A DNA stretch of 64,000 bases from CAXMRP01 sp965216515 (GTDB lineage Bacteria; Pseudomonadota; Alphaproteobacteria; Rhizobiales; Afifellaceae). Where the stretch lies: assembly GCA_965216515.1 (NCBI GenBank), contig OZ244173.1, forward strand, positions 3,224,001-3,288,000, written 5' to 3'. Below the pieces are notes generated by a model that ran no database searches, had not been told where the DNA came from, and saw only the letters and a list, made by a program, of their open reading frames with translations. Positions 35,533-44,114 of this stretch are shown one piece after another; the first letter of the stretch is position 1; each line of letters begins with the position of its first letter. Position numbers and translations under genes: made by a program.

Positions 35533-36471
35533 ATGAACCACTTGGCATTCAAAGGGGTGATCGCCCCGAACCTCACCCCATTCAATGACGATTTGTCCAT
35601 TGCGATGGATCTCTACACACGCCATGCGGCGGCATTGCTGGACGGGCCCTGTGTGGCGCTGGCGCCATTCGGCACCACGGGCGAGGCGTCGTCGGTGGCG
35701 AGCAGCGAACGCATCGCCGTGATCGAGGCGATGGTGGGATCCGGTATCGACCCGGCGCGGTTGATACCGGGGACAGGCCTTACCAACCTGCCCGAAACGG
35801 TCGCGCTGAGCCAACAGATGCTCGACCTCGGCGCCGCCGCAATCATGACGTTGCCGCCGTTTTACTACAAAGGCGTCTCAGAGGATGGCTTGTACGACTA
35901 TTTTGCCGAACTGATTTCGAGGATTGATCGGCCGAACTGCCGCATATTTCTCTATCACATTCCGCAGGTGTCCGGGGTTGGGCTTCCGGTCAGCCTGGTG
36001 AAACGCCTGAAACAGGCGTTCCCGGACGAGATCGCGGGGATAAAGGACAGTTCCGGTCAGGACGACAACACGCTCGCCTTGCTCTCAATCGGCGATCTTG
36101 TCGTGTACTCCGGCTCGGAACTGCCAATTCTCAAGACGCTTCCGCAGGGCAGCCCGGGCTGCATCTCCGCCACGGCAAATCTCAACGGTGGCGACATCGC
36201 CCGGGTGATAGACCACCTGGCGGAAGGGCGGCATGAAGCGGCGGCGAAGCTGCATGCGCTGGTTCGGCAGACACGACTGACTTTTCAGGACTACGCACCG
36301 ATCCCGGCGCAAAAACGCTTGCTGGCGATCGCCACCGGCGATGCCCGTTGGGCCAATGTCCGCCCGCCGCTGAACCCGTTGAGCGAGGACAAGGGCCGTC
36401 AACTGCTCGACAAACTGGGCGCGGCGTTTTGTACACAGCTCAAATCGTTCGCTGAAATCCTGACGTCTTAG
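35533..36471 (+). CDS. DapA/NAL-superfamily lyase (paralogue 1)
   Basis: The 312-residue (beta/alpha)8 protein has the family loop FGTTGEASSV, the Tyr of FLYHIPQVSG and the Schiff-base Lys in GIKDSSGQDD. It belongs to the dihydrodipicolinate synthase / N-acetylneuraminate lyase superfamily, whose members add or remove pyruvate-like units or dehydrate 2-oxo acids. The true substrate is unknown; a housekeeping lysine-pathway role is unlikely given three more paralogues nearby. ATG 35533 gives the usual N-terminus FKGVIAPNLTPF. It lies alone between the two-component operon and paralogue 2. Confidence 0.85.
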   Translation: MNHLAFKGVIAPNLTPFNDDLSIAMDLYTRHAAALLDGPCVALAPFGTTGEASSVASSERIAVIEAMVGSGIDPARLIPGTGLTNLPETVALSQQMLDLGAAAIMTLPPFYYKGVSEDGLYDYFAELISRIDRPNCRIFLYHIPQVSGVGLPVSLVKRLKQAFPDEIAGIKDSSGQDDNTLALLSIGDLVVYSGSELPILKTLPQGSPGCISATANLNGGDIARVIDHLAEGRHEAAAKLHALVRQTRLTFQDYAPIPAQKRLLAIATGDARWANVRPPLNPLSEDKGRQLLDKLGAAFCTQLKSFAEILTS

Positions 36472-36939
36472 TCAGGATGGCGGACGGCTGTTTTCCGGAT
36501 CACGGACATCGGTCCGATACCGTTTCGATGTCCGATCCGTCCGCCATCATTTGATACCGGATCGGAAACCGGCGCCATGGGGCGGCGGAAATGGAACCGT
36601 TGTCGGGGGCGGATGCCCGGTTGCGGCGGGCGTACCCGGCTGGCGCTGTACGGCGATCGCAGTCGCCATGGCCGCCGGCATGGCAATCACCGCCTGTTGC
36701 TCTTGGCGGACCGCAATTCCTGTTCGGGCTCGATCCAATCGTGTTGCCCGTGCAGAATTGGAAGAATGCCGGATCATGTGATAACGGGCATGGGCCAGAG
36801 GCGAAGCATTTGGCCGTCGATTGGCTGTTCGGTTCACGGATTGAAACGAGCCCGGGGATGGCCGGCGGGGCTGCCATGCCGGTGTGACGGGTGAACCGCA
36901 ATATCGGCCAATCGCGGCGGAGACAGGATTGGAGCAGTC
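36472..36939. other. Gene-free 468-base interval between two DapA-type genes
   Basis: No frame here has a recognisable protein or a supported start; the open frames on both strands are compositional. A nested hairpin is seen at 36476-36548 (listed separately). The remaining DNA shows no clear promoter or repeat. Confidence 0.4.
36476..36548 (+). terminator. Nested long-range hairpin after DapA paralogue 1
   Basis: GATGGCGGACGG (36476-36487) pairs perfectly with CCGTCCGCCATC (36537-36548). Inside, CGGACATCG (36503-36511) pairs with CGATGTCCG (36526-36534). The two-level fold starts 5 bases after the stop codon. It could be a 3'-end or termination structure, or a structured regulatory RNA; no T-run follows. 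Confidence 0.45.
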
Positions 36940-37872
36940 ATGACCGGCAACATTTTCAACGGCTGCATGCCGGCGCTGATGACACCCTGCACGAATGACC
37001 GTAGCGTTGATTTTGACGGCCTGGTGCGGAAAGCGCAGGAACTCGTGGCAGCGGGCATGTCTGCCGTGGTCTATTGCGGGTCGATGGGCGATTGGCCGTT
37101 GCTGACCGACGCCCAGCGGATGGAAGGTGTGGCCCGGCTGGTTGGCGCAGGCGTGCCAACGGTCGTCGGGACAGGCGCTGTCAACACGAAACAGGCTGCC
37201 GCCCATGCCGCCCACGCTGCGGAAGTTGGTGCCGGTGGATTGATGATCATTCCCCGTGTCCTGTCACGGGGCACCTCGAACGCGGCGCAGAAAGCCCATT
37301 TCCAAGCCGTGCTTTCGGCGGCGCCGAACCTGCCCGCGGTCATTTACAACAGCCCCTATTATGGGTTCGCGACACGGGCCGACCTGTTCTTTGCGCTGCG
37401 CGAGGATCACCCCAACCTGGTCGGCTTCAAGGAATTTGGTGGCGCGTCCGATCTGCGCTACGCGGCTGAATTCATCACCTCGCAGGTCGACGATGTGACG
37501 CTTATGGTCGGTGTCGATACCAACGTCTATCATGGCTATGTGAATTGCGGTGCGACCGGCGCCATCACCGGGATCGGAAACGCCCTGCCGAGCGAGGTTT
37601 TACATCTCGTCAAGCTTTGCGAACGCGCCGCATCCGGTGATGCGGAAGCCCGCCGGAAGGCGGTTGAACTGGAAAACGCCCTCGGTGTCCTGTCCTCCTT
37701 CGATGAAGGCCCCGATCTGGTGCTCTACTACAAGCACCTCATGGTATTGAACGGCGATCTGGAATACCGGCTCCATTTCAATGAAACGGACATGTTGTCA
37801 GATGCGCAACGCAATTATACTGAAGCGCAATACAAGTTGTTCAAGGACTGGTATGCGGACTGGCGCGCGTGA
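36940..37872 (+). CDS. DapA-superfamily enzyme, probable 1-pyrroline-4-hydroxy-2-carboxylate deaminase (paralogue 2)
   Basis: The 310-residue protein differs from ordinary DapA: the TTGE loop is replaced by YCGSMGDWPLLTD, with Lys in LVGFKEFGG and YNSPYYGFATRADLFFAL. This combination, with the ending SSFDEGPDLVLYYKHLMVL, matches my memory of the rhizobial hydroxyproline-pathway deaminase family, which turns 1-pyrroline-4-hydroxy-2-carboxylate into 2-oxoglutarate semialdehyde. The semialdehyde dehydrogenase gene next door (37950-39398, convergent) would fit as the following step. No hydroxyproline epimerase is seen in the window. Sure of superfamily, moderately sure of function. Confidence 0.75.
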   Translation: MTGNIFNGCMPALMTPCTNDRSVDFDGLVRKAQELVAAGMSAVVYCGSMGDWPLLTDAQRMEGVARLVGAGVPTVVGTGAVNTKQAAAHAAHAAEVGAGGLMIIPRVLSRGTSNAAQKAHFQAVLSAAPNLPAVIYNSPYYGFATRADLFFALREDHPNLVGFKEFGGASDLRYAAEFITSQVDDVTLMVGVDTNVYHGYVNCGATGAITGIGNALPSEVLHLVKLCERAASGDAEARRKAVELENALGVLSSFDEGPDLVLYYKHLMVLNGDLEYRLHFNETDMLSDAQRNYTEAQYKLFKDWYADWRA

Positions 37873-37949
37873 TTGCCGCTTGTACAAACGAGCCAGTCGC
37901 TGCGTGATCGCCCCCGATCCGGCCGGCCGAACGGCTTCGCGGAACCGCC

Positions 37950-39398
37950 TTACAGGCCGCCGATACAGGTATACTTGGTCTCCAGATAGTCATCTATGCC
38001 CTGCCATGACCCTTCCTTGCCAAGGCCGGATTCCTTCAGTCCGCCAAATGGCGCTTCCGGTGTCACGATCAGAACCTCATTGATGCCAATCAGGCCATAC
38101 TCCAGTTTATCCTGCAGTCTGAATACCCTGCCGATATCCTGCGTATAGGCGTAGGCCGCCAGGCCGTAGCGGGTCGAATTGGCGGCACGGATCACATCGT
38201 CTTCCTTGTCGAAGCGATAGACCGGTGCCACGGGGCCGAAGATCTCTTCGGTTGTGACCCGCATTTCGGCATTTGCATTGGCGACGACTGTCGGCTGGTA
38301 AAACAGGCCGCCCAGCGGGTGGGCAGCACCGCCGGTGACAATTTCGCCGCCCTTGGCCGACGCATCGGCAACCAGCGCACGGATTTTCTCCAGGGCGGCT
38401 TCGTCGATCAACGGCCCCTGTTGGGCATCCGGCTCATGGCCCGGTGCCACCTTCAGTTCGGAAACGGCCTTGGCAAAGGCTGCTGTAAACCGGTCATAGA
38501 TGCCGGACTGTGCATAAAGCCGGTTGGTGCAAATGCAGGTCTGGCCGGCATTCCGGAATTTGGCCACGATTGCGCCTGCCACAGCCCGCTCGATATCGGC
38601 ATCGTCAAAGACCAGAAACGGAGCGTTGCCTCCCAATTCCATCGATACGCGTTTGACCGTGTCGGCCGATTGGCGCAGCAGCTGCTTGCCGATCTCCGTC
38701 GATCCGGTGAATGTGATCTTCGCGACGTCGGTGTTCGATGTCAGTTCCCGTCCTATGTCCTTGGCGCCACCGGTCAGCACATTGACGACACCGGGCGGAA
38801 AGCCGCACGCCTCGGCCAGATGTCCCCACACCAGCCCGGACAGCGGCGTTGCCGACGCCGGTTTCACAACCGTCGTGCAACCGGCGGCGAGGGCGGGGCC
38901 CAGCTTCCTTGCGAGCATGGACGACGGGAAATTCCATGGCGTGATGGCCGCCACAACACCGACGGGATGGCGGGTCGTCATGAGTTTCCGGTTGGCGATT
39001 GGCGCGGGAATGACAGCGCCATAGGTGCGCCGGGCCTCTTCTGCAAACCACAGCACATATGCCGCTGACGATCCGATTTCGGCCCGCGCCTCCGCCAGCG
39101 GTTTTCCCTGCTCGGCCGTGAGCATTGCAGCCAGCGGCTCGAGATTGTCCATTATCGCCTGATGGAGCTTTCGCATCAGCGCCAGGCGGTCGTTCATCGG
39201 CATGGAGGCATAGGCCGGAAAGGCTTTCGACGCCGCGGCAATGGCCCGGCGTGTTTCCTCGCCACCTGCATTTGGAACGCTGGCGATGACTTCGCCGTTG
39301 GCCGGGTTTGTGACGTGGAGTGAACTGCCATCGTCGGCCGGCACCCATGCGCCATCGATGAGGTTGGCTTGGCGAACCAGGTGGGAAAAATCGATCAT
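37950..39398 (-). CDS. NAD(P)-dependent aldehyde dehydrogenase, succinate/2-oxoglutarate semialdehyde type
   Basis: The 482-residue ALDH has the cofactor loop ITPWNFPSSMLARKLGPAL, TFTGSTEIGK, the general base Glu254 in MELGGNAP and the nucleophile Cys288 in GQTCICTNR. The sequence pattern is of the GabD/SSADH subgroup, which also includes some 2-oxoglutarate semialdehyde dehydrogenases. It is the last gene of the long minus-strand operon starting at 48360, and its start overlaps the deacetylase stop by 4 bases. It probably oxidises the semialdehyde formed by the aminotransferase or by a DapA-type enzyme. Confidence 0.9.
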   Translation of the reverse strand: MIDFSHLVRQANLIDGAWVPADDGSSLHVTNPANGEVIASVPNAGGEETRRAIAAASKAFPAYASMPMNDRLALMRKLHQAIMDNLEPLAAMLTAEQGKPLAEARAEIGSSAAYVLWFAEEARRTYGAVIPAPIANRKLMTTRHPVGVVAAITPWNFPSSMLARKLGPALAAGCTTVVKPASATPLSGLVWGHLAEACGFPPGVVNVLTGGAKDIGRELTSNTDVAKITFTGSTEIGKQLLRQSADTVKRVSMELGGNAPFLVFDDADIERAVAGAIVAKFRNAGQTCICTNRLYAQSGIYDRFTAAFAKAVSELKVAPGHEPDAQQGPLIDEAALEKIRALVADASAKGGEIVTGGAAHPLGGLFYQPTVVANANAEMRVTTEEIFGPVAPVYRFDKEDDVIRAANSTRYGLAAYAYTQDIGRVFRLQDKLEYGLIGINEVLIVTPEAPFGGLKESGLGKEGSWQGIDDYLETKYTCIGGL

Positions 39399-40309
39399 TG
39401 CGGAATTCCTTGATGGGAAGGATTGGCATTTGAAAGGACCCAGGTCGCGAGTTCCGCGTGCGTGGGAAACCAGACGGCCCCTTTCGACCTGGCGTGTTCA
39501 ATCAACCGGTCCAGGATCCATATCCGGGACCGGTAACCGATAACAAAGGGATGGAAGACAAGCTGGCACACGCCGCCTTCTTCAAACGCGGCATCGAATT
39601 CGCGCCTGAAGATGTCGAACACGGTATCCGGTGATGTCCAAGGGCGTGTTGTCGGCGTGCGGTTGAAGAGCAGATAAACCGCATCATCCCGCACCCAGTC
39701 GACCGGAATTTCAACAACACCGGTCGGCCGACCGTTGGCGATGAGCTCATAGCAGGAATCGTCGGCCATGAGGCTGCTGTCATAGGCAAAGCCGTGTTCG
39801 GCAACCAGTTCGATCGTGTGCCTGCTGAGGTCCCAGTTGGCGGCACGATGGCCAACCGGTTCGGCACCCGTGATCTCCGCCAGCGTTTCACGCGCCCGGA
39901 CCATGAGGTCGCTTTCCACCGATCGTTCCAGGCGCGAGGTATTCTCGTGGATCCAGCCGTGTACGCCGATTTCGTGCCCGCAGTCGGCAATCGGGCGAAG
40001 CGCGTCCGGTTCGATCAGGCCCGAAACGGCCGGAACAAAAAAGCTGGTGCGGACACCGTGCCGTTGCAGCACACGCAGAATGCGCGGCACGCCGGTCCGC
40101 CTGCCGAATTCGCCCCAGGCCAGCCGTCCGATCGCCGCTTGTCCGGTTCCCAGCTCGAAGGTTTCATGGTCGCAATCAAAGGACAGGGCAAACGCGCAGC
40201 GGGCGCCATCCGGCCAGTGATCGGGCTGCAATGGCCGGCCGGCACGAACCCGGTTGATATCGGCCCGCCACTCTTGTTCCGGCGTTTCCCAGGGCCGGTC
40301 CGGGTTCAT
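39395..40309 (-). CDS. Polysaccharide-deacetylase (NodB fold) family hydrolase
   Basis: The 304-residue protein has the NodB metal site: LSFDCDHETFE (Asp45, Asp47) and VHGWIHENTSR (His117, His121), then GHRAANWDLS and a C-terminal VFHPFVIGYRSR. No signal peptide is seen, so it is cytoplasmic and probably acts on a small amide or N-acyl compound rather than a polymer. Such members include allantoinase-like PuuE and peptidoglycan-unrelated amidohydrolases. ATGA overlap with the aminotransferase gene upstream. It probably opens or deacylates a pathway intermediate. Confidence 0.85.
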   Translation of the reverse strand: MNPDRPWETPEQEWRADINRVRAGRPLQPDHWPDGARCAFALSFDCDHETFELGTGQAAIGRLAWGEFGRRTGVPRILRVLQRHGVRTSFFVPAVSGLIEPDALRPIADCGHEIGVHGWIHENTSRLERSVESDLMVRARETLAEITGAEPVGHRAANWDLSRHTIELVAEHGFAYDSSLMADDSCYELIANGRPTGVVEIPVDWVRDDAVYLLFNRTPTTRPWTSPDTVFDIFRREFDAAFEEGGVCQLVFHPFVIGYRSRIWILDRLIEHARSKGAVWFPTHAELATWVLSNANPSHQGIPQ

Positions 40310-41688
40310 GATCCCAGAACCTCGTCCACCGCATCACGCAGCGCCTCAACGACAATGTCCACCTCTTCGCGGGATATGCACAGCGGAGGCGCAAATCCGA
40401 TAATGTTGCCTTCGGGCATGGCGCGGGCAATGACATTGCGCTTCAGCATGGCGGCGGAGATTGCCGGGCTAACGGTCATGTTCGGGTAAGCGGTCAGGTT
40501 TGCCGGGTCTTCCATGAATTCGACTGCGGCCAGCAGGCCATTGCCGCGAACCTCGGCAACATTGGCATGGTCTGCAACCGCATCATGCAATTGCGAGAGG
40601 AGGTAGGGGCCGACGGCCGCGGTGTTGGCGACCAGCCCCAATTCATCGATCAGATTGAGCGTTGCCACGCCCGCCGCGGCACAGACCGGGTGAGCTGAAT
40701 AGGTCCAGCCATGAAACAGAACGCCGTGGTCATCGGTGCCTTGTGAAATGACGTCAAAAACCCGATCGGAAATAATCGACCCGGAAAGCGGCACATAGGC
40801 CGATGTCAGCCCCTTGGCGATGGTCATGAAGTCGGGCTTCAGGTCGAATGTGTCTGATCCGAACATCTGCCCGGTGCGGCCGAAACCCGTCACAACCTCA
40901 TCGGCTATCAACAGGATGTCGTGGCGGTCGAGAACCGCCTGCACCCGTTCCCAGTAACCGGGCGGCGGCGGCAGGATGCCGCCGGTTCCCATGACAGGTT
41001 CGCCGATAAAGGCGGCGATCGTATCGGGACCCTCGGCTTCGATCATTGCCTCAAGCCGGGCAATCAGGTGATCTGCAAAGGCGTCTTGCGTCATGTCGGG
41101 ATCGGGCCGGCGCAGATAATGGGGGCAGTCCGTATGGAGGAAATCGGCAAGCGGCAGGTTGAAGCGGGCATGATAGCTCTGAAGACCGGTCAACGACCCC
41201 GACACCAGGCCCGAACCGTGATATCCGCGCCACCGGCTGATGATCTTCCGCTTTTCGGGCTTCCCCCGCAGAACGTTGTAATGCCAAGCGAGTTTGACGT
41301 TGGTCTCGTTTGCGTCCGACCCCGACAGGCCGAAATACACGCGCGCCATGTGGTCGGGCGCCCGGTCCATGATCATCTTGGCCAACCGGATTGCGGGTTC
41401 GTTGCCGTGGCCGGCGAACGCGTGGAAATAGGAAAGCTTGTGCGCCTGTTCCGAAATTGCCGAAGCGATCTCGTCGCGTCCGTATCCCGCATTCACGCAA
41501 TAAAGGGCTGCAAACGAATCCAGATACCGATTGCCGTCCCTGTCGGTGACGAAGACACCCTCGCCACCGGTAACGATCATGCCCGGTATGTCGCCGCGCG
41601 CGTGTTTTGCCGCATGGGTGACCGGGTGCAGGAAACAGTCCCTGTCCCAGGCTGCGAGCAGGTCGTTAATCGGGGCATTGTCTGTCAT
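40306..41688 (-). CDS. Class III (omega) PLP-dependent aminotransferase
   Basis: The 460-residue protein has the family N-terminus HPVTHAAKHARGDIPGMIV, the PLP phosphate site GLSGSDANETNVKLAWHY, the Asp-containing LLIADEVVTGFGRTG, and the PLP Lys292 in IAKGLTSAYVPLSG. It resembles beta-alanine/taurine/putrescine-type pyruvate transaminases that act on terminal amines. Paired with the semialdehyde dehydrogenase in the same operon, a GABA-shunt-like amine to acid conversion is plausible. ATG 41688 overlaps the SDR stop (ATGA); the upstream open frame is not used. Confidence 0.9.
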   Translation of the reverse strand: MTDNAPINDLLAAWDRDCFLHPVTHAAKHARGDIPGMIVTGGEGVFVTDRDGNRYLDSFAALYCVNAGYGRDEIASAISEQAHKLSYFHAFAGHGNEPAIRLAKMIMDRAPDHMARVYFGLSGSDANETNVKLAWHYNVLRGKPEKRKIISRWRGYHGSGLVSGSLTGLQSYHARFNLPLADFLHTDCPHYLRRPDPDMTQDAFADHLIARLEAMIEAEGPDTIAAFIGEPVMGTGGILPPPPGYWERVQAVLDRHDILLIADEVVTGFGRTGQMFGSDTFDLKPDFMTIAKGLTSAYVPLSGSIISDRVFDVISQGTDDHGVLFHGWTYSAHPVCAAAGVATLNLIDELGLVANTAAVGPYLLSQLHDAVADHANVAEVRGNGLLAAVEFMEDPANLTAYPNMTVSPAISAAMLKRNVIARAMPEGNIIGFAPPLCISREEVDIVVEALRDAVDEVLGS

Positions 41689-42386
41689 ATGAGTGTTTCC
41701 AGCCTTGTGTTCGCAACGAGTTCCGGCACGCTGGCCTGATTCGGCAGCGACAGCACGAACGATACCATCTCCGCCACCGTTTCCGGCGTCAGCCGATCGG
41801 CCTTGGGCGTAACACCCGGAAGGCCCGCAATCAGATCCGTATCGATGGCGCCGGGGCAAAGCGCCGTTGCGCGCACGCCGTCGTCCCAGCCTTCCATTCG
41901 CACGGCCTGGGTCATGGCGACAAGTGCGTGTTTTGTCATGGCGTAGCCGATCGAGGTGCCTTGCCGAAATCGCTTGCCGTCAGTCGAGGCAATGTTGACG
42001 ACACGGCCGGAACCGGCCGCTTTCAGATACGGCATGGCGGCGCGGATCAACCGAAACGGCGCTTTGACATTGACAGCCCACAACGCATCAAGATCGTCTT
42101 CGGTGCCCTGATTGAAATCCACCATTCGCAATATGCCGGCATTGTTAACCAGCGCATCAAGCCGGCCTGCGCGCGTGACGGTTTCGCTGACCCAGGCGTC
42201 CGCCGTGCCGGCGTCTGCGGCGTCGAAGGGGACCGCCACCAATTGGTCCGGCGCTGCCGAAAAGCGATCCGCCTGTCCCGGATCGCGCAGTCCCAGCGAG
42301 ACAATCCAGCCATCGGCAAGCAACTTGTCCACAATGGCGGCGCCCAGCCCCCGGCCGCCGCCCGAGACCATCGCGACCCTGTCCAT
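41685..42386 (-). CDS. Short-chain dehydrogenase/reductase (SDR 2 of 4)
   Basis: The 233-residue SDR has the nucleotide motif SGGGRGLGAAI, NNAGI, and a catalytic Ser with Tyr-x-x-x-Lys as GYAMTKHALVAM. It is an NAD(P)H-dependent oxidoreductase with an unknown alcohol or ketone substrate. It follows the degenerate SDR gene at 42386 with a one-base overlap of start and stop, and is coupled to the aminotransferase gene. The pairing of a normal and an altered SDR may reflect a heteromeric enzyme. Confidence 0.88.
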   Translation of the reverse strand: MDRVAMVSGGGRGLGAAIVDKLLADGWIVSLGLRDPGQADRFSAAPDQLVAVPFDAADAGTADAWVSETVTRAGRLDALVNNAGILRMVDFNQGTEDDLDALWAVNVKAPFRLIRAAMPYLKAAGSGRVVNIASTDGKRFRQGTSIGYAMTKHALVAMTQAVRMEGWDDGVRATALCPGAIDTDLIAGLPGVTPKADRLTPETVAEMVSFVLSLPNQASVPELVANTRLETLI

Positions 42387-43168
42387 CAGAACAGGCCCTG
42401 ATAGACACCGCCGTCATTGACGATATTCTGCCCCGACATGAAGCCGGCCTGCGCGGAGCACAGATAGGCGATCAGGTCGCCGCATTCCTTCGGGTCGGCG
42501 AACCGGCCTGCCGGACAGTTTTCCTTGCGGTCCTGGACAATGGCTTCATAGGTGGTGTTTCCGCGTTCGGCATGACCATGCAGGTTGGTATGCAGCGCAT
42601 CGGTGTCGAACAATCCGGGGCAAACGGTATTGATTGTGACATTGTAGGGCATCAGCTCGCGTACCATCGCCGCTGTTGCGCCGGAAAGCGCAAGGCGGGC
42701 GGCATGGCTGTGTGCAAAGCCGATTTGCGGGAACTTGATAAAGCTCACCGACATGTTGACGATCCGGCCAAAGCGCCGCTTCTGCATGGCAGGTGCGACG
42801 GCCTGGATCATCTCGATGGATGACTGAAAATGCACATCCATCCAGTAACGCCAGTCCTCCGGCTTGATCTCGGCATAGGGTGTCGGCACCTGCCGCACCC
42901 CGGGATTGTTTACGAGAATGTCGACCTGACCCGCCGCATCGAGGATTTCCCGGCGGTCTGACGCCGAATTGAAATCCGCGGCAACGGTTCTGACCTCGAC
43001 GCCGAATTCCGACCGTATCTGCGCACCGGCGTCCTCCAGCGGTGCCCTGGAACGGGCGTTCATCGTCAGATGCACGCCTTCGGCTGCAAGTGATCTGGCC
43101 GTTGCGAGGCCAAGTCCACGGCTCGCCGCACTGACGACCGCGCGCTTGCCTTTCAATCCAAGATCCAT
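42386..43168 (-). CDS. SDR-family protein with altered catalytic residues (SDR 1 of 4)
   Basis: The 260-residue Rossmann protein keeps RGLG and the VDILVNNPGV strand, but the cofactor motif begins SAASRGLG instead of TGxxxGxG. The catalytic Tyr-x-x-x-Lys site reads Ser154-HAA-Arg158 (in FAHSHAARLALSGA). The rest, such as TINTVCPGLFDTD and FMSGQNIVNDGG, is normal SDR. It may be a non-standard enzyme or a structural partner of the neighbouring SDR. It lies between a DapA-type gene and SDR 2 in the ten-gene operon. Confidence 0.85.
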   Translation of the reverse strand: MDLGLKGKRAVVSAASRGLGLATARSLAAEGVHLTMNARSRAPLEDAGAQIRSEFGVEVRTVAADFNSASDRREILDAAGQVDILVNNPGVRQVPTPYAEIKPEDWRYWMDVHFQSSIEMIQAVAPAMQKRRFGRIVNMSVSFIKFPQIGFAHSHAARLALSGATAAMVRELMPYNVTINTVCPGLFDTDALHTNLHGHAERGNTTYEAIVQDRKENCPAGRFADPKECGDLIAYLCSAQAGFMSGQNIVNDGGVYQGLF

Positions 43169-43193
43169 TGGCTATGTCCTTAGTCCTGTGCCG

Positions 43194-44114
43194 TCAGGCA
43201 ACTTTTGCTTGTGCCGGCAATATCTGCGTGAGACCGGTGATCAGGCCTTCCAGCCCGGCGCCGGACAAGTCCCGCAACGGAGGGCGCATGTGGCCGCCGC
43301 CCGGAAAGTGAAGATGATTCATCGCTGCTTTTGTAGAGGGATAGAGCGAACGGCCACCGGACGTGAACAACTCGGTGAGCGCGATCCCGGTGCGTTGGAG
43401 GGCCCAGGCCTCGTCCAGCCTGCCAGCCTTTGTTACAGACCACATATCGAGGCAGCCGGGCGCCCACACATTGGGAAAGCAGTCTATCAACCCGTCGGCG
43501 CCAGCCAATGTCGCCGGAACACCAAATGTCGACGATGGTCCGCAAAACACGCGGATACGATCCTGCACCCGCGACAGCGTCGCATGGAAATTGCTCCAGT
43601 CGCCGCTGCTTTCCTTGATTGCCACGACATGATCGAGATCGGCCAGCCTGTCCGCCAGAGCCGGCGTAACGGCGTTGCCGGCATTGCCGGGAATATTATA
43701 GAGGACGATCGGCAGGACCGATTTGGCATCGATCGCCTCAAAATGGGCGACCAGTTCCGCATCTGTCAGATGGGCAAAATAGGGCGGCAGGACCAGGGCG
43801 CCATCGGCGCCTGCCTCTTTCGCGGCATGAATCTGTTCAATGACCTCGCCTTCCTGAATACTGCCCGTACCGATGATGGTCGGACCCCGATCGGCGCAGG
43901 CATCCACCGTGAGTTTGGCGATCCGGGCCCGTTCCTCAAAGGTGAGCGACCAGAATTCACCGGTGCATCCGGCTGAGATTATCCCCGTCGCGCCGGCATC
44001 GAACAGCCGGTTTACATTTGCGATGAAGCTGTCCTCGTCGAACGAAAAGTCCGCACGGAACGGGGTGGTAACGGCCGGCATCGGGCCGGCCCAGTCGATC
44101 GTATCACGGTTCAA
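43194..44114 (-). CDS. DapA/NAL-superfamily lyase (paralogue 3)
   Basis: The 306-residue protein has the loop AGCTGEFWSLTFEER, Tyr in LYNIPGNAGN and Schiff-base Lys in VAIKESSGDWSN. The superfamily member probably cleaves or dehydrates a 2-oxo acid. Translation is proposed from TTG 44114, which overlaps the ABC ATPase stop (TTGA) and is preceded by a strong GGAGG seven bases upstream; the first in-frame ATG is 11 codons later. Its position directly after the importer genes suggests an early step in the pathway. Confidence 0.87.
   Translation of the reverse strand: MNRDTIDWAGPMPAVTTPFRADFSFDEDSFIANVNRLFDAGATGIISAGCTGEFWSLTFEERARIAKLTVDACADRGPTIIGTGSIQEGEVIEQIHAAKEAGADGALVLPPYFAHLTDAELVAHFEAIDAKSVLPIVLYNIPGNAGNAVTPALADRLADLDHVVAIKESSGDWSNFHATLSRVQDRIRVFCGPSSTFGVPATLAGADGLIDCFPNVWAPGCLDMWSVTKAGRLDEAWALQRTGIALTELFTSGGRSLYPSTKAAMNHLHFPGGGHMRPPLRDLSGAGLEGLITGLTQILPAQAKVA

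Noticed and set aside
36547..37215. A 222-codon minus-strand open frame covering the gap and the start of DapA paralogue 2
   Set aside because: Half of it is antisense to a real gene, no motif is visible, and there is no supported start.
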